Assembly: GCA_021772055.1 (NCBI GenBank)
Contig: JAETNR010000044.1
Location: 1-38,332 of the forward strand
DNA from: Blautia sp.
Lineage (GTDB): Bacteria; Bacillota; Clostridia; Lachnospirales; Lachnospiraceae
DNA: 38,332 nucleotides
Direction: 5' to 3'
Shown here: positions 1 through 6,882 of the stretch, piece by piece
Position numbering within the stretch: position 1 is the stretch's first letter
How the letters are laid out: each line of letters opens with the position of its first letter
Notes under the pieces: generated by a model
The model's input: the letters and a program-made list of their open reading frames with translations, nothing else
Databases searched by the model: none
Told to the model about the DNA's origin: nothing
Program-made: the position numbers and the translations under genes

Positions 1-53
1 CTAATGTTGTTTTCTGAGATAATCTGTCGAATTTGTTCCTTTGCAACTGCCAT
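1..53 (-). CDS. IS256-family transposase, N-terminal fragment at window edge
   Basis: Reading leftwards from the ATG at 51-53, the first 17 codons give MAVAKEQIRQIISENNI, and the gene then runs off the window. These residues match the start of the IS256-like (mutator-type DDE) transposase at 35358, differing by one residue (Ser for Leu at position 13). The upstream sequence also matches that copy through a shared AAGGAG ribosome site. Whether this copy is full length cannot be seen. It is transcribed leftwards, out of the window. Confidence 0.85.
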   Translation of the reverse strand, partial: MAVAKEQIRQIISENNI

Positions 54-148
54 AAAAAATACTCCTTTTCGATAAGAATAGTCATATCTGTATTCTTACC
101 AAAAAGGAGCCATTTTCTACCAGAAACACAAACTATTTTACACTACCC
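1..148 (-). mobile_element. End of IS256-like insertion sequence (copy 1)
   Basis: The 95 bases upstream of the transposase start are nearly identical, on the opposite strand, to 35264-35357. The shared terminus reads GGGTAGTGTAA..., typical of IS256-family ends, and similarity stops at about 148. The element therefore enters the window from the left with its promoter-proximal end facing inward. Confidence 0.8.
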
Positions 149-174
149 TTATTTTTGTTAATGTATAGCACAGT

Positions 175-819
175 TTATTCTGTTTTCAGTTCTGGATAAC
201 TTACCAAGCTAAGAATTTCTCCCTTTCCTACCCCATCTATTTCACGGAGTGAAACGGTCATCTGAAACTGCAAGCTGTCACGTTCATTATATACACAATA
301 AGTAATGGTTGCTGTTTGATCTGAAACTGAAAACAAATCCTGCGGATCTAATATATTTCCTTCTGCATCGTAAATCCTCATATCCTTATTTTTCCAATAA
401 TCAGGAATCCAGTATATATAATCTTCGTCTGAAAAAATCTGTTCTAAGCCATCGTCTGAGTCATTACAGATGGTTTCACAATAATAACCGTCGTTTGCCG
501 ATATATAGAGAGAATATCCTTCACCTAAAGGCGTTTGTATTTTTTCAAGCGTAAATGTTTTATCCGGTATTAAGTCAATCTCGCTGGCTCCGGATAGATC
601 CTGGGCATATACTTTAATCGGATACTCATCCATTATCCCGTAATGCCCATTCGCAAAAAATCCTGTTATTCCAATGATAAGCAATAAAAAAACAGCACTG
701 CAATAACGCAATTTTAATGCCTTCTTCCTTTGCTTGGCAATTTGGTGTGCATTTTCAATAATCTGGACTTTTTTCTTTTCACTTAGCATGATTTCAGTTT
801 TCAATTCATTCATTGTCAT
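175..819 (-). CDS. Membrane protein co-transcribed with ECF sigma factor; possible anti-sigma factor
   Basis: This 214-residue protein has a charged Lys/Arg-rich cytoplasmic N-terminus (about residues 1-38), one hydrophobic segment near residues 40-56 (AVFLLLIIGITGFF) and an acidic, Tyr-rich extracytoplasmic domain. No zinc-binding HxxxCxxC anti-sigma motif is visible, so it is not a classic ZAS anti-sigma factor. Its start overlaps the stop of the sigma factor gene by 4 bp (816-819), which implies translational coupling. Gene order and topology suggest it restrains the sigma factor at the membrane. That role is inference; no family was recognised from the sequence. Confidence 0.7.
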   Translation of the reverse strand: MTMNELKTEIMLSEKKKVQIIENAHQIAKQRKKALKLRYCSAVFLLLIIGITGFFANGHYGIMDEYPIKVYAQDLSGASEIDLIPDKTFTLEKIQTPLGEGYSLYISANDGYYCETICNDSDDGLEQIFSDEDYIYWIPDYWKNKDMRIYDAEGNILDPQDLFSVSDQTATITYCVYNERDSLQFQMTVSLREIDGVGKGEILSLVSYPELKTE

Positions 820-1271
820 TCTCCTATTTTTAATTTTAATTGCTCACGAGCCCGCTGTAGCCGTTTTTTTACCGCAGCATCAGATATTTTTAATATGTTT
901 GAAATTTCCTTTACCGAATAACCTTCTATGGAATGTAAAATGATAACGGATTTATATTTTGTGGGTAATAAGGAAATCTCCCTCAAAATTTCCTGTTCAC
1001 CTAAAGTGGTTTCAGATATATCCGTTTCACTAATAGGGGAAGAAGGATGACGTTTCCAGTATCGGATTTGGTTTTTGCATATATTGATGCAGACGCGCAT
1101 TAACCACGCTTTTGCATGCTCTTCATCTTTCAACTTTGGTTTTTTTAATAAATATCTCACATAGGTTTCCTGAACGGCATCTTCAGCGTCATGGGTATTT
1201 GATAGCATGAATAGCGCCATTCGATAAAGAAGATCCATATGCTCAGTAAATAATGTTTCTGCTCTCATCAT
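816..1271 (-). CDS. ECF-type RNA polymerase sigma factor
   Basis: The product has 151 residues with region 2 at the N-terminus (residues 5-70; the DAEDAVQETYVRYL and AWLMRVCINICKNQIR segments are typical of region 2) and a region 4 helix-turn-helix at the C-terminus (about 95-147; YSVKEISNILKISDAAVKKRLQRAREQLK). Region 3 is absent, as expected for the extracytoplasmic-function class. A ribosome site (AGAGG) precedes the tandem Met start. The downstream membrane protein overlaps by 4 bp. The signal that activates it cannot be read from sequence. Confidence 0.93.
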   Translation of the reverse strand: MMRAETLFTEHMDLLYRMALFMLSNTHDAEDAVQETYVRYLLKKPKLKDEEHAKAWLMRVCINICKNQIRYWKRHPSSPISETDISETTLGEQEILREISLLPTKYKSVIILHSIEGYSVKEISNILKISDAAVKKRLQRAREQLKLKIGE

Positions 1272-1364
1272 CTTTACCTCTTTATATAGAACACACCATA
1301 GAGCTTAATGCGGTGACATTATTATTTTATAAAATTTCAAATAGCTGAACTATAAATTGAAATG

Positions 1365-1528
1365 CCGTCTTGTTTATTATTATCGATAAAGGAATATGTG
1401 TCCATATGAAAATGTGGAAAGGGGCTGGAGAAGGTGGCAGTTGATTAGCCAGATACTCAGAAAAATGGGAAATGAATAAATACAACATAAAGACCGTTGG
1501 TGGGTACGGATATAGTTTTGAAACGTGA
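1365..1528 (+). pseudogene. Remnant of an OmpR-type response regulator, DNA-binding C-terminus
   Basis: No single open frame spans this stretch. Patching frames gives a recognisable winged-helix tail: KEYVSI, YENV, then QLISQILRKMGNE followed by a stop, then YNIKTVGGYGYSFET and a stop at about 1528. This is the usual recognition helix, wing and C-terminus of an OmpR/PhoB regulator. At least two frame breaks are needed, so the piece is dead. It is followed at once by a terminator hairpin, consistent with being the true 3' end of a lost gene. Confidence 0.6.
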
Positions 1529-1531
1529 AAA

Positions 1532-1572
1532 AACCGGCAGTTGCAACTATGAAGTAACTGCCAGTTTTTTTT
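1532..1572 (+). terminator. Rho-independent terminator after response-regulator remnant
   Basis: The arms AACCGGCAGTT (1532-1542) and AACTGCCAGTT (1556-1566) pair except for one position and run into eight T residues. The orientation terminates plus-strand transcription, fitting the remnant gene just upstream. Confidence 0.75.
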
Positions 1573-1580
1573 CAATAAAA

Positions 1581-1611
1581 ATAACCAGGTATATCAAACT
1601 GACCTGGTTAT
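1581..1611 (-). terminator. Rho-independent terminator of the first RHH gene
   Basis: A perfect 10-bp inverted repeat (ATAACCAGGT / ACCTGGTTAT) lies 11 bp past the stop of the minus-strand gene at 1622-1801. It is followed on that strand by TTTTATTG. Confidence 0.75.
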
Positions 1612-1621
1612 CTTAATTTTG

Positions 1622-1801
1622 TTATTGTATCTGGTCTGTCTTGATCTCCCCGCGTTCTTTTTCTATCTGCTCCAGATGCTGGATCAGTACATATTCAATG
1701 TAATTCGTCATAGAGCGGTGTTCATCTGTAGCAAGAATCCCGATTTTGTCAAACACTTCGTCCGACAGACGCAGAGTAAATACACGCTTGTTGGTTGCCA
1801 T
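1622..1801 (-). CDS. Small ribbon-helix-helix (Arc/CopG-like) DNA-binding protein, copy 1
   Basis: A 59-residue protein starting MATNKRVFTLRLSDEVFDKI. The short beta strand (KRVFTLRLS) followed by two helices is the classic RHH repressor layout, in which a dimer inserts its paired strand into the major groove. It is about 80% identical by eye to the neighbouring gene at 1931-2104, so the two are recent tandem duplicates. The start is supported by GGAGGG ten bases upstream. A palindromic block found upstream of both copies is the probable operator. It ends at its own terminator (1581-1611). Confidence 0.85.
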   Translation of the reverse strand: MATNKRVFTLRLSDEVFDKIGILATDEHRSMTNYIEYVLIQHLEQIEKERGEIKTDQIQ

Positions 1802-1864
1802 TTCCCTTGCCCTCCGTTCCGGGTATGAATTTATGGTATACCAATATGCGGTAAATTTATACGT

Positions 1865-1893
1865 TCACTAGACAGCTAAGTGATAGCACTTTA
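1865..1893. promoter_or_regulatory. Probable RHH operator, copy 1
   Basis: This 29-bp block matches 2168-2196 at 27 positions. It contains the overlapping inverted repeats TCACT...AAGTGA and AAGTG-ATAG-CACTT. It lies between the two RHH genes, upstream of copy 1. The embedded TAGACA-N17-TACATC is a weakened version of the promoter in the second block. Confidence 0.55.
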
Positions 1894-1930
1894 CATCAAA
1901 AAGTGAAAAAGTAGACACAGATGGCAGTCT

Positions 1931-2104
1931 TTATTCTTCCATTTTAATTTCTCCATGCTCTTTTTCCACATCTTCTAAATGTTTGATCAGTATGTATTCA
2001 ATATAGTTGGTTAAGGAGCGGTGTTCGCTGGTAGCCAGAATGCCGATTTTATCGAATACTTCATCTGACAAACGTAAAGTAAATACTCTTTTATTGGTTG
2101 CCAT
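1931..2104 (-). CDS. Small ribbon-helix-helix DNA-binding protein, copy 2
   Basis: A 57-residue RHH protein (MATNKRVFTLRLSDEVFDKI...). It differs from copy 1 mainly after residue 25 and at the acidic C-terminal tail (EIKMEE against EIKTDQIQ). GGAGG sits just upstream of the ATG. It is divergent from the membrane protein gene at 2254, and the two share a control region holding a consensus promoter overlapped by a palindrome. Autoregulation and control of the divergent gene are therefore likely, by analogy with Arc/CopG/Omega repressors. Confidence 0.85.
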   Translation of the reverse strand: MATNKRVFTLRLSDEVFDKIGILATSEHRSLTNYIEYILIKHLEDVEKEHGEIKMEE

Positions 2105-2167
2105 ATTCCCTGTCCTCCAATTTTAGTATAGGTAAATGGTAATCGAAATTGGATGTGAAATATACAG

Positions 2168-2200
2168 TCACTTGACAGGTAAGTGATAGCACTTTATATT
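2168..2200 (+). promoter_or_regulatory. Sigma-A promoter overlapped by RHH operator
   Basis: TTGACA (2172-2177), a 17-bp spacer and TATATT (2195-2200) form a near-consensus promoter reading into the gene at 2254. The spacer consists of the inverted repeats TCACTT...AAGTGA and AAGTG-ATAG-CACTT, so a bound RHH repressor would sit on top of the promoter. Confidence 0.75.
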
Positions 2201-2253
2201 GTAAGAGTAGTGAAAACAAAAGAAAGAGTGATAAGAGTGAAGAAAGTGATAAG

Positions 2254-3078
2254 GTGTGGAGTATGAAAAGGTTGTGCCAATGGATAAAGGCAAAATGGAG
2301 GAAATTCTGGAGGGATGATGAGTATGATCCTTATGTGAAGCATTTGAGCCAGTCGGATAAAAGGGAACTGTGGTATGGAGCTTTTATGGTCTGCATGTCC
2401 GTGGTCGCCCTTTGCAGTTTTTCGATTGCGTTCAGTAACATCCGGGTGAGCCGCCAGAACAGCGAAGATATGGAAGAACTTATGGAAATGGTAGCCACAT
2501 ATATGGGTTCTGCCACGAAGGATGAATATGAGGAGATTGCAAAGACCATACGGCATGACCTGGTGTTTTCTGAATATGGGCAGGAAATAGAGAACTATAT
2601 CCGTTATATTCCCAATACGGCAGACATCTGCCGGACATGCGGAGAAGGGTTCCCGTCACAGGTGTACCTTGTGTGTACCAATACGGGAGAACTGTATGAC
2701 CTAGATTTATTTGAAAAAGGGGCGAATCCGGACGCTGGCGAATATGGTTACATGAGCATGAGCTTTGGATATGATGAGGTAAGCCAGACAAGTCTGCATA
2801 TCACAAAAACTCCGGAGAATAAGGAAGGAACTGTGACAGTGCAGAGGGGACGAGGGATTGTCAGCGTCCAGAGAATGAAATCGTTATTTTGTGATGACTG
2901 TATCCGGGAGATGTTAGAAACAGTTGAAAACCAGCTGGTAGAAGAATTCGTGATCTTTGACGCAGAAGGACAGAAGTTTTACGCTGTGGATGACGGAAGT
3001 GTGCAGATCGGGGATTATGAACTGCAGGTGGAGTATGACGAGGGAGATTATGAAATAGAAGTGCGGTATGCGAAATAG
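2254..3078 (+). CDS. Single-pass membrane protein of unknown function
   Basis: Up to 274 residues. A basic, Trp-rich N-terminus (KRLCQWIKAKWRKFW) is followed by one membrane segment at about residues 40-62 (WYGAFMVCMSVVALCSFSIAF), then a large acidic outer domain. The outer part carries CxxC pairs (CRTC near 128, CDDC near 212), suggesting a metal site or disulfides. GTG at 2254 or the ATG at 2263 could be the start; GGTGTGGAG lies before the ATG. It is expressed from the consensus promoter at 2172-2200 and is probably repressed by the divergent RHH protein. The family was not recognised. Confidence 0.75.
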   Translation: MWSMKRLCQWIKAKWRKFWRDDEYDPYVKHLSQSDKRELWYGAFMVCMSVVALCSFSIAFSNIRVSRQNSEDMEELMEMVATYMGSATKDEYEEIAKTIRHDLVFSEYGQEIENYIRYIPNTADICRTCGEGFPSQVYLVCTNTGELYDLDLFEKGANPDAGEYGYMSMSFGYDEVSQTSLHITKTPENKEGTVTVQRGRGIVSVQRMKSLFCDDCIREMLETVENQLVEEFVIFDAEGQKFYAVDDGSVQIGDYELQVEYDEGDYEIEVRYAK

Positions 3079-3167
3079 GTGGGAAAAAGCATGGATATAA
3101 AAGCAGATAGTTTTTGGGTTAATTACATACGTGTGAATAACAGTTCACAGAAAATTCACAAAAATTA

Positions 3168-3194
3168 TTAGCACTCACTCTTGACGAGTGCTAA
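3168..3194 (+). promoter_or_regulatory. CIRCE element (HrcA operator)
   Basis: TTAGCACTC-N9-GAGTGCTAA is a perfect match to the CIRCE consensus bound by the heat-shock repressor HrcA. It lies 132 bp upstream of the Hsp20 start. Confidence 0.97.
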
Positions 3195-3209
3195 TAAAAG
3201 TGTTATAAC
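3181..3209 (+). promoter_or_regulatory. Heat-shock promoter overlapping CIRCE
   Basis: TTGACG (3181-3186), a 17-bp spacer and TATAAC (3204-3209). The -35 box lies inside the CIRCE spacer and right arm, the usual arrangement for HrcA repression. It leaves a leader of about 110 nt containing a GGAACC...GGTTCC hairpin. Confidence 0.85.
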
Positions 3210-3326
3210 ACAGATAGAACAAAGGAGAAGGAAAGAAAGGAACCAGAAAAGGGTTCCGGTTTCTTCCCAATCATCCCCAGTTCCAATTAACAAGATGTTT
3301 TTAATTAGGAAAAGGAGCGATGACTT

Positions 3327-3803
3327 ATGATGACACCTAGTATTTTTGGAGAGAACTTATTTGACGATTTCTTTGATGACTTTTTTGATTTCCCGTCCTT
3401 TGACGATAAGGCGATGCGTAAAGCGGAGCGGAAACTGTATGGACGCCATGCGGCGAATATGATGAAGACCGATGTGCAGGAACATGACGACCACTATGAG
3501 GTGGACATTGATCTGCCAGGCTTTAAGAAAGACGAACTTTCCCTGGAGCTGAAAGATGGCTATCTGGTAATCAGCGCGGCGAAGGGGCTTGACAAGGACG
3601 AGAAGGAAAAGAAAACAGGCAGATTTGTCCGCCGGGAGCGTTATGCAGGCAGCATGAGCCGGTCTTTCTATGTCGGGGAGGATGTAAAGCAGGAAGATAT
3701 TCATGCGAAATATGAAAGCGGGGTATTGAAACTGAGCATTCCGAAGGCAGAAACAAGGAAGCCGGAGGTTGAAGAAAAGAAATATATTGCCATCGAGGGA
3801 TAA
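3327..3803 (+). CDS. Small heat shock protein, Hsp20/alpha-crystallin family
   Basis: A 158-residue ATP-independent holdase chaperone. The acidic, Phe/Asp-rich N-terminal arm (NLFDDFFDDFFDF) precedes an alpha-crystallin domain from about residue 47 (DVQEHDDHYEVDIDLPGFKKDELSL) through the conserved GVLKLSIPK near residue 140. A short charged tail carries the C-terminal extension. AGGAG precedes the Met-Met start. It is monocistronic, with a CIRCE promoter in front and a strong terminator behind. Confidence 0.97.
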   Translation: MMTPSIFGENLFDDFFDDFFDFPSFDDKAMRKAERKLYGRHAANMMKTDVQEHDDHYEVDIDLPGFKKDELSLELKDGYLVISAAKGLDKDEKEKKTGRFVRRERYAGSMSRSFYVGEDVKQEDIHAKYESGVLKLSIPKAETRKPEVEEKKYIAIEG

Positions 3804-3834
3804 CGGCACCTCTTAATATAAATTAAAACCAGGC

Positions 3835-3887
3835 AGCCCGGAGTTCGGCGCGGTGTGTGTGAAACCGTCCGGCTCCGGGCTTTTTTT
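3835..3887 (+). terminator. Rho-independent terminator of hsp20
   Basis: AGCCCGGAG (3835-3843) pairs with CTCCGGGCT (3873-3881) and is followed by seven T residues. The 29-nt loop can form a smaller inner stem. Confidence 0.9.
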
Positions 3888-3951
3888 GTTTGTGGTAGGA
3901 AAAAAGCCTGACCTGTGGTAGAATAATGGCAAACAGAGGAGGCAACAGAGA

Positions 3952-4371
3952 ATGGATAACAATTTAGAGCGATTTTTAATCGCACAGCAGACTTATTATC
4001 AAACTGCCTTGCAGGAGATAAAATCCGGGAAGAAGCGCAGCCATTGGATGTGGTTTATTTTTCCGCAGATAGCGGGGCTTGGCTACAGTGAGACTGCCCG
4101 GTATTATGCTATTAAGAATATGGAAGAAGCGAAAGCATATATGGAAGATTACACGCTTGGAACGAATCTGATTGAAATATCTCAGGCACTTCTGGAGATA
4201 AAATCCAATGATGCGGACGAAGTGATGGGCCGGCCGGATAACTTGAAACTGAAATCTTCCATGACCTTATTTGCTCTGGCAAAACCGGAATGTGAAGTAT
4301 TCCAGAAGGTATTGGACAAGTTCTTCCATGGGGAACGGGATCAGAGAACTGTGGAGATTTTGAGAGGATAA
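3952..4371 (+). CDS. DUF1810 family protein
   Basis: A 139-residue soluble protein. The family signature is clear: LERFLIAQQTYYQTALQEIKSGKKRSHWMWFIFPQ (residues 5-39), then the GLGYSETARYYAI segment and a leucine-rich C-terminus with the KLKSSMTLF motif. DUF1810 proteins are widespread single-domain bacterial proteins with no firmly established role, so none is given here. GAGG sits before the ATG. It stands alone between the hsp20 terminator and the DUF2500 gene 55 bp further on. Confidence 0.9.
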   Translation: MDNNLERFLIAQQTYYQTALQEIKSGKKRSHWMWFIFPQIAGLGYSETARYYAIKNMEEAKAYMEDYTLGTNLIEISQALLEIKSNDADEVMGRPDNLKLKSSMTLFALAKPECEVFQKVLDKFFHGERDQRTVEILRG

Positions 4372-4426
4372 TTTTTGAAACTAATAAATGTGTATGGTTT
4401 CCAGATACAAATAGGGAGGAACTGAA

Positions 4427-4855
4427 ATGAGATTTGGTTATGGCGGATTTGACATGGGTTTCGGTGCATTTGAAATCATGTTTACTATAGTATTTGTAAT
4501 CGTCATTGGAACCTTTATTGTAACGGCTGTGAAAGGAATCAGTACGTGGAATAAAAATAATCAGTCTCCGCATTTGTCTGTATCGGCAGTGATTGTATCC
4601 AAACGAACAGAGGTTACGCACCACAGTCATGCAAATGCTGGTGATGCGACGGGAGTGCATGGATATAGTACATCTTCTTCTACGTGGTACTATGTGACAT
4701 TTCAGGTTGAAAGTGGAGACCGGATGGAGTTTTCTGTTAACAGCTCAGAGTATGGTATGTTAGCGGAGGGAGATTGTGGAAAATTGTCTTTTCAAAGGAC
4801 AAGGTATTTATCTTTTGAGCGTAATGAAGGATGTGATTTTAGCAAAATTCGATGA
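4427..4855 (+). CDS. DUF2500 family membrane protein (YhhM-like)
   Basis: 142 residues. An N-terminal Gly/Phe-rich stretch leads into one membrane helix (about residues 15-38, FEIMFTIVFVIVIGTFIVTA). A small beta-rich domain follows, with VSAVIVSKRTEV, the TWYYVTFQVESGDRMEFSV segment and a GKLSFQRTRYLSFE C-terminus, typical of DUF2500. The biochemical role of the family is not known. A GGGAGG ribosome site precedes the ATG. Confidence 0.88.
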   Translation: MRFGYGGFDMGFGAFEIMFTIVFVIVIGTFIVTAVKGISTWNKNNQSPHLSVSAVIVSKRTEVTHHSHANAGDATGVHGYSTSSSTWYYVTFQVESGDRMEFSVNSSEYGMLAEGDCGKLSFQRTRYLSFERNEGCDFSKIR

Positions 4856-4985
4856 GGAAGATGTTATTTAGATCTTATTTGTGTCAAAGAAACATTCAAT
4901 TTCTATAAAAAATGAGTATCTGCATATGGTAATACGTTGCCCCGACTATTGTGAAGTCTGGTGATATGGAAATCACTTTTTAGAT

Positions 4986-5236
4986 TCACATTTGTGCATA
5001 CTGAATTATAATTTCTACGAGAATATTCGTAAAGGCTGCTGCGTACTGCAGATGCGGCAAGGCCTTGACGAATATTCTCATAGAAACGAACACGTAATCA
5101 AGCACAAAAAGGCGATTTCCGAGTACTGGAACTCTGATTTCCAAATTTCCAGATTCGAGATTTCGAGCCGCAAGAATATTCATCTCGGTCGCATATTCAG
5201 GATATTCGGAAAAATACCAGTCTTCAACAGGATGTC
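4986..5236 (-). pseudogene. Unidentified coding remnant downstream of the M20 gene
   Basis: This is the only sizeable open frame in the 391-bp gap after the M20 gene. It reads GHPVEDWYFSEYPEYATEMN, then LAARNLESGNLEIRVPVLGN, and runs to a stop at about 4986. The composition looks protein-like, but there is no start codon with a ribosome site near the front, and part of the frame is a long inverted repeat. It may be the leftover of a gene once following the M20 gene. It may also be chance; no family was recognised. Confidence 0.3.
5012..5086. repeat. Long imperfect inverted repeat (about 25-bp arms)
   Basis: The left arm, from TTTCTACGAGAATATTCGT at 5012, matches the reverse complement of the right arm ending at 5086 at 24 of 26 positions. 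The loop contains a further GCTGC/GCGGC pairing. No T-run follows on either strand, so it is not an ordinary terminator. Confidence 0.8.
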
Positions 5237-5246
5237 CTTATCTTAT

Positions 5247-6419
5247 TTATTGGTGTTCTTCCAGCCAGCGGACTGCACAGTGCGCCAAACAAGCGGAGCC
5301 GATTGGACAAACATCCTCATTGAACCGAACTTTCGGATTGTGTGCAGGAGCATCTCCCCGTTCATCCATATATCCTGCCGAAAGATACATGTATACGCTG
5401 GGGACTCTCTCTGCAATATTCGCAAAGTCCTCAGAAGCACTGGCTGATGTGTCAGGAACAGGAGTCAGACCAGGGATTGGCAGTTCTTTCATATAGTCCA
5501 CTATTTCGTTCGTCATATCAGGATCACATACTAACGGCGGCACCTCAGAAATCATCTCAATCTCTGCCGATCCTCCAAATACCTCCGCAGTCTTGTGAAC
5601 AACCTCCTTCAGCCGCCGAAGCAGTTTCTCGCGGCTGGCACTGTCATTGGTGCGCAAGGTTCCTTGGAGGACGGCAGTATCCGGGATGATGTTGGGTGCT
5701 GAACCTGCGGAAAAATTGCCGATGGTCAGCACACAGGATTTGCTGGGATCTGCTTCCCGCGCAATCAACGATTCAAAGGCAAGGTACATATGAACACCGA
5801 TATTGATTGGATCGATGGAACTGTGCGGATATGCGCCGTGAGCACCCCGTCCATGGATTGTGATTCGGAAACCATCCACAGAGTACATCATGGTTCCGCC
5901 GCTGTTGTACATGAATAAGCCCACAGGCATCCTGCCAGAACCGACATGATAGGCTAGAGCTGCATCCACACCCTCCAGTATCCCATGCGCCAGCATATCT
6001 TTCGCACCCTCAAAGGTTTCTTCCGCAGGCTGGAACATAAACCGGACCCTGCCAGCCAGCATGGATTCATTTTCTTTCAGCATCTTTGCCGCTGTCAGCA
6101 GCATGGCTGCATGGAAATCATGGCCGCAGGTATGAGCCTCTGTGCCGGTTGGACAGGAAAAGGGTTCGCCGCTTTCCTCCGGCATAGGCAGTGCATCCAT
6201 ATCCGCTCGGAGCAGGATTGTTCTGCCCCCTTCCTTGCCCAACTCCGCAGTCACTCCATGCCCGCAGGGATGTGGAGCCAATCCATGTCCTCTCAACTGA
6301 TCCATAATATAGGCTTGTCCTTTTGGCATATGAAGACCCACTTCTGCGTTGCGGTGCAGCCAACGGCGGTGAGAGATAGTTTCTTCACGCAGTGCCAGCG
6401 CCCGTTTATAAAAATCCAT
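5247..6419 (-). CDS. M20 family metallopeptidase / amidohydrolase (hippurate hydrolase-like)
   Basis: About 390 residues, the usual length of the M20D amidohydrolases that cleave N-acyl amino acids or related amides using a dinuclear metal centre. Visible motifs are the N-terminal HRRWLHRNAEVG, RADMDALPMPE (about 73-83), the metal-binding HTCGHDFH (Cys100, His102), QPAEETFEGA with the catalytic Glu pair, AYHVG, and the C-terminal metal His in APAHNPKV. A lid domain sits between. AAGGAGG fits the third-codon Met (6419) better than the one at 6425. A consensus promoter lies just upstream. The substrate cannot be fixed from sequence. Confidence 0.93.
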   Translation of the reverse strand: MDFYKRALALREETISHRRWLHRNAEVGLHMPKGQAYIMDQLRGHGLAPHPCGHGVTAELGKEGGRTILLRADMDALPMPEESGEPFSCPTGTEAHTCGHDFHAAMLLTAAKMLKENESMLAGRVRFMFQPAEETFEGAKDMLAHGILEGVDAALAYHVGSGRMPVGLFMYNSGGTMMYSVDGFRITIHGRGAHGAYPHSSIDPINIGVHMYLAFESLIAREADPSKSCVLTIGNFSAGSAPNIIPDTAVLQGTLRTNDSASREKLLRRLKEVVHKTAEVFGGSAEIEMISEVPPLVCDPDMTNEIVDYMKELPIPGLTPVPDTSASASEDFANIAERVPSVYMYLSAGYMDERGDAPAHNPKVRFNEDVCPIGSACLAHCAVRWLEEHQ

Positions 6420-6471
6420 AATCATACCTCCTTAATTTGCTGCGAAAAATTAATAAACATATATTGAGAAA

Positions 6472-6500
6472 ATTATAGCAATCGGCGTTGATAACGTCAA
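6472..6500 (-). promoter_or_regulatory. Sigma-A promoter of the M20 gene with overlapping palindrome
   Basis: Read on the minus strand: TTGACG, a 17-bp spacer and TATAAT. The inverted repeat GTTGA-CGTTA-TCAAC overlaps the -35 box and may be an operator. Confidence 0.75.
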
Positions 6501-6645
6501 CAATGTTTATAGTTTGCCCACTATTTACAAAAAAGACGCATCTGGGCATCACAAAAGTTTTAGCAAGCCGCATGGGTAGACGTAACAAAAGCCGGTGTTA
6601 CATGGAATGGGGATGCTTCAGAATGGTGTGTTGAGCCATATAACA

Positions 6646-6695
6646 CAGTAGTATAGCATACAGACCTTGGGGAAAGTCTATAAACACTACTGTTT
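6646..6695 (+). terminator. Structured hairpin in the hcp leader region, terminator-like
   Basis: CAGTAGT (6646-6652) pairs with ACTACTG (6686-6692) and encloses a second stem AGAC/GTCT. The outer arm runs into TTTT. The surrounding region (6501-6858) has no convincing gene. A second GGGCT...AGCCC stem lies near 6749-6770. This may be an attenuator or a plain terminator; no known riboswitch class was recognised. Confidence 0.4.
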
Positions 6696-6882
6696 TATAA
6701 TACGGGGGATGTTTTATTTCTGGCGGAGCGAAATTATGTTGCGTGTATGGGCTGTTCTACAAGAGATAAAGCCCGGGCAGAAGAGAGAGTTGCTATATGG
6801 GAAGTTTTTCCTGTGATAAGTATATTTTTTTTATGCTGGCTAATACTATATCACAAAAATGAATGATAAGGAAGGTCAGTAT

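Noticed and set aside
1272..1330. ECF-type autoregulated promoter (TGTCACC near 1306-1316 on the minus strand)
   Set aside because: Only one half resembles an ECF box and no matching copy was seen elsewhere in the window.
1619..1828. Plus-strand open frame of 69 codons
   Set aside because: It is antisense to the small RHH gene, which has a clear family motif and ribosome site.
6720..6858. Short ferredoxin-like peptide (CMGCSTRDK) in the hcp leader
   Set aside because: No start codon or ribosome site in that frame; likely chance.
6646..6858. Known riboswitch upstream of hcp
   Set aside because: The stems do not match the conserved cores of any riboswitch class I could recall.
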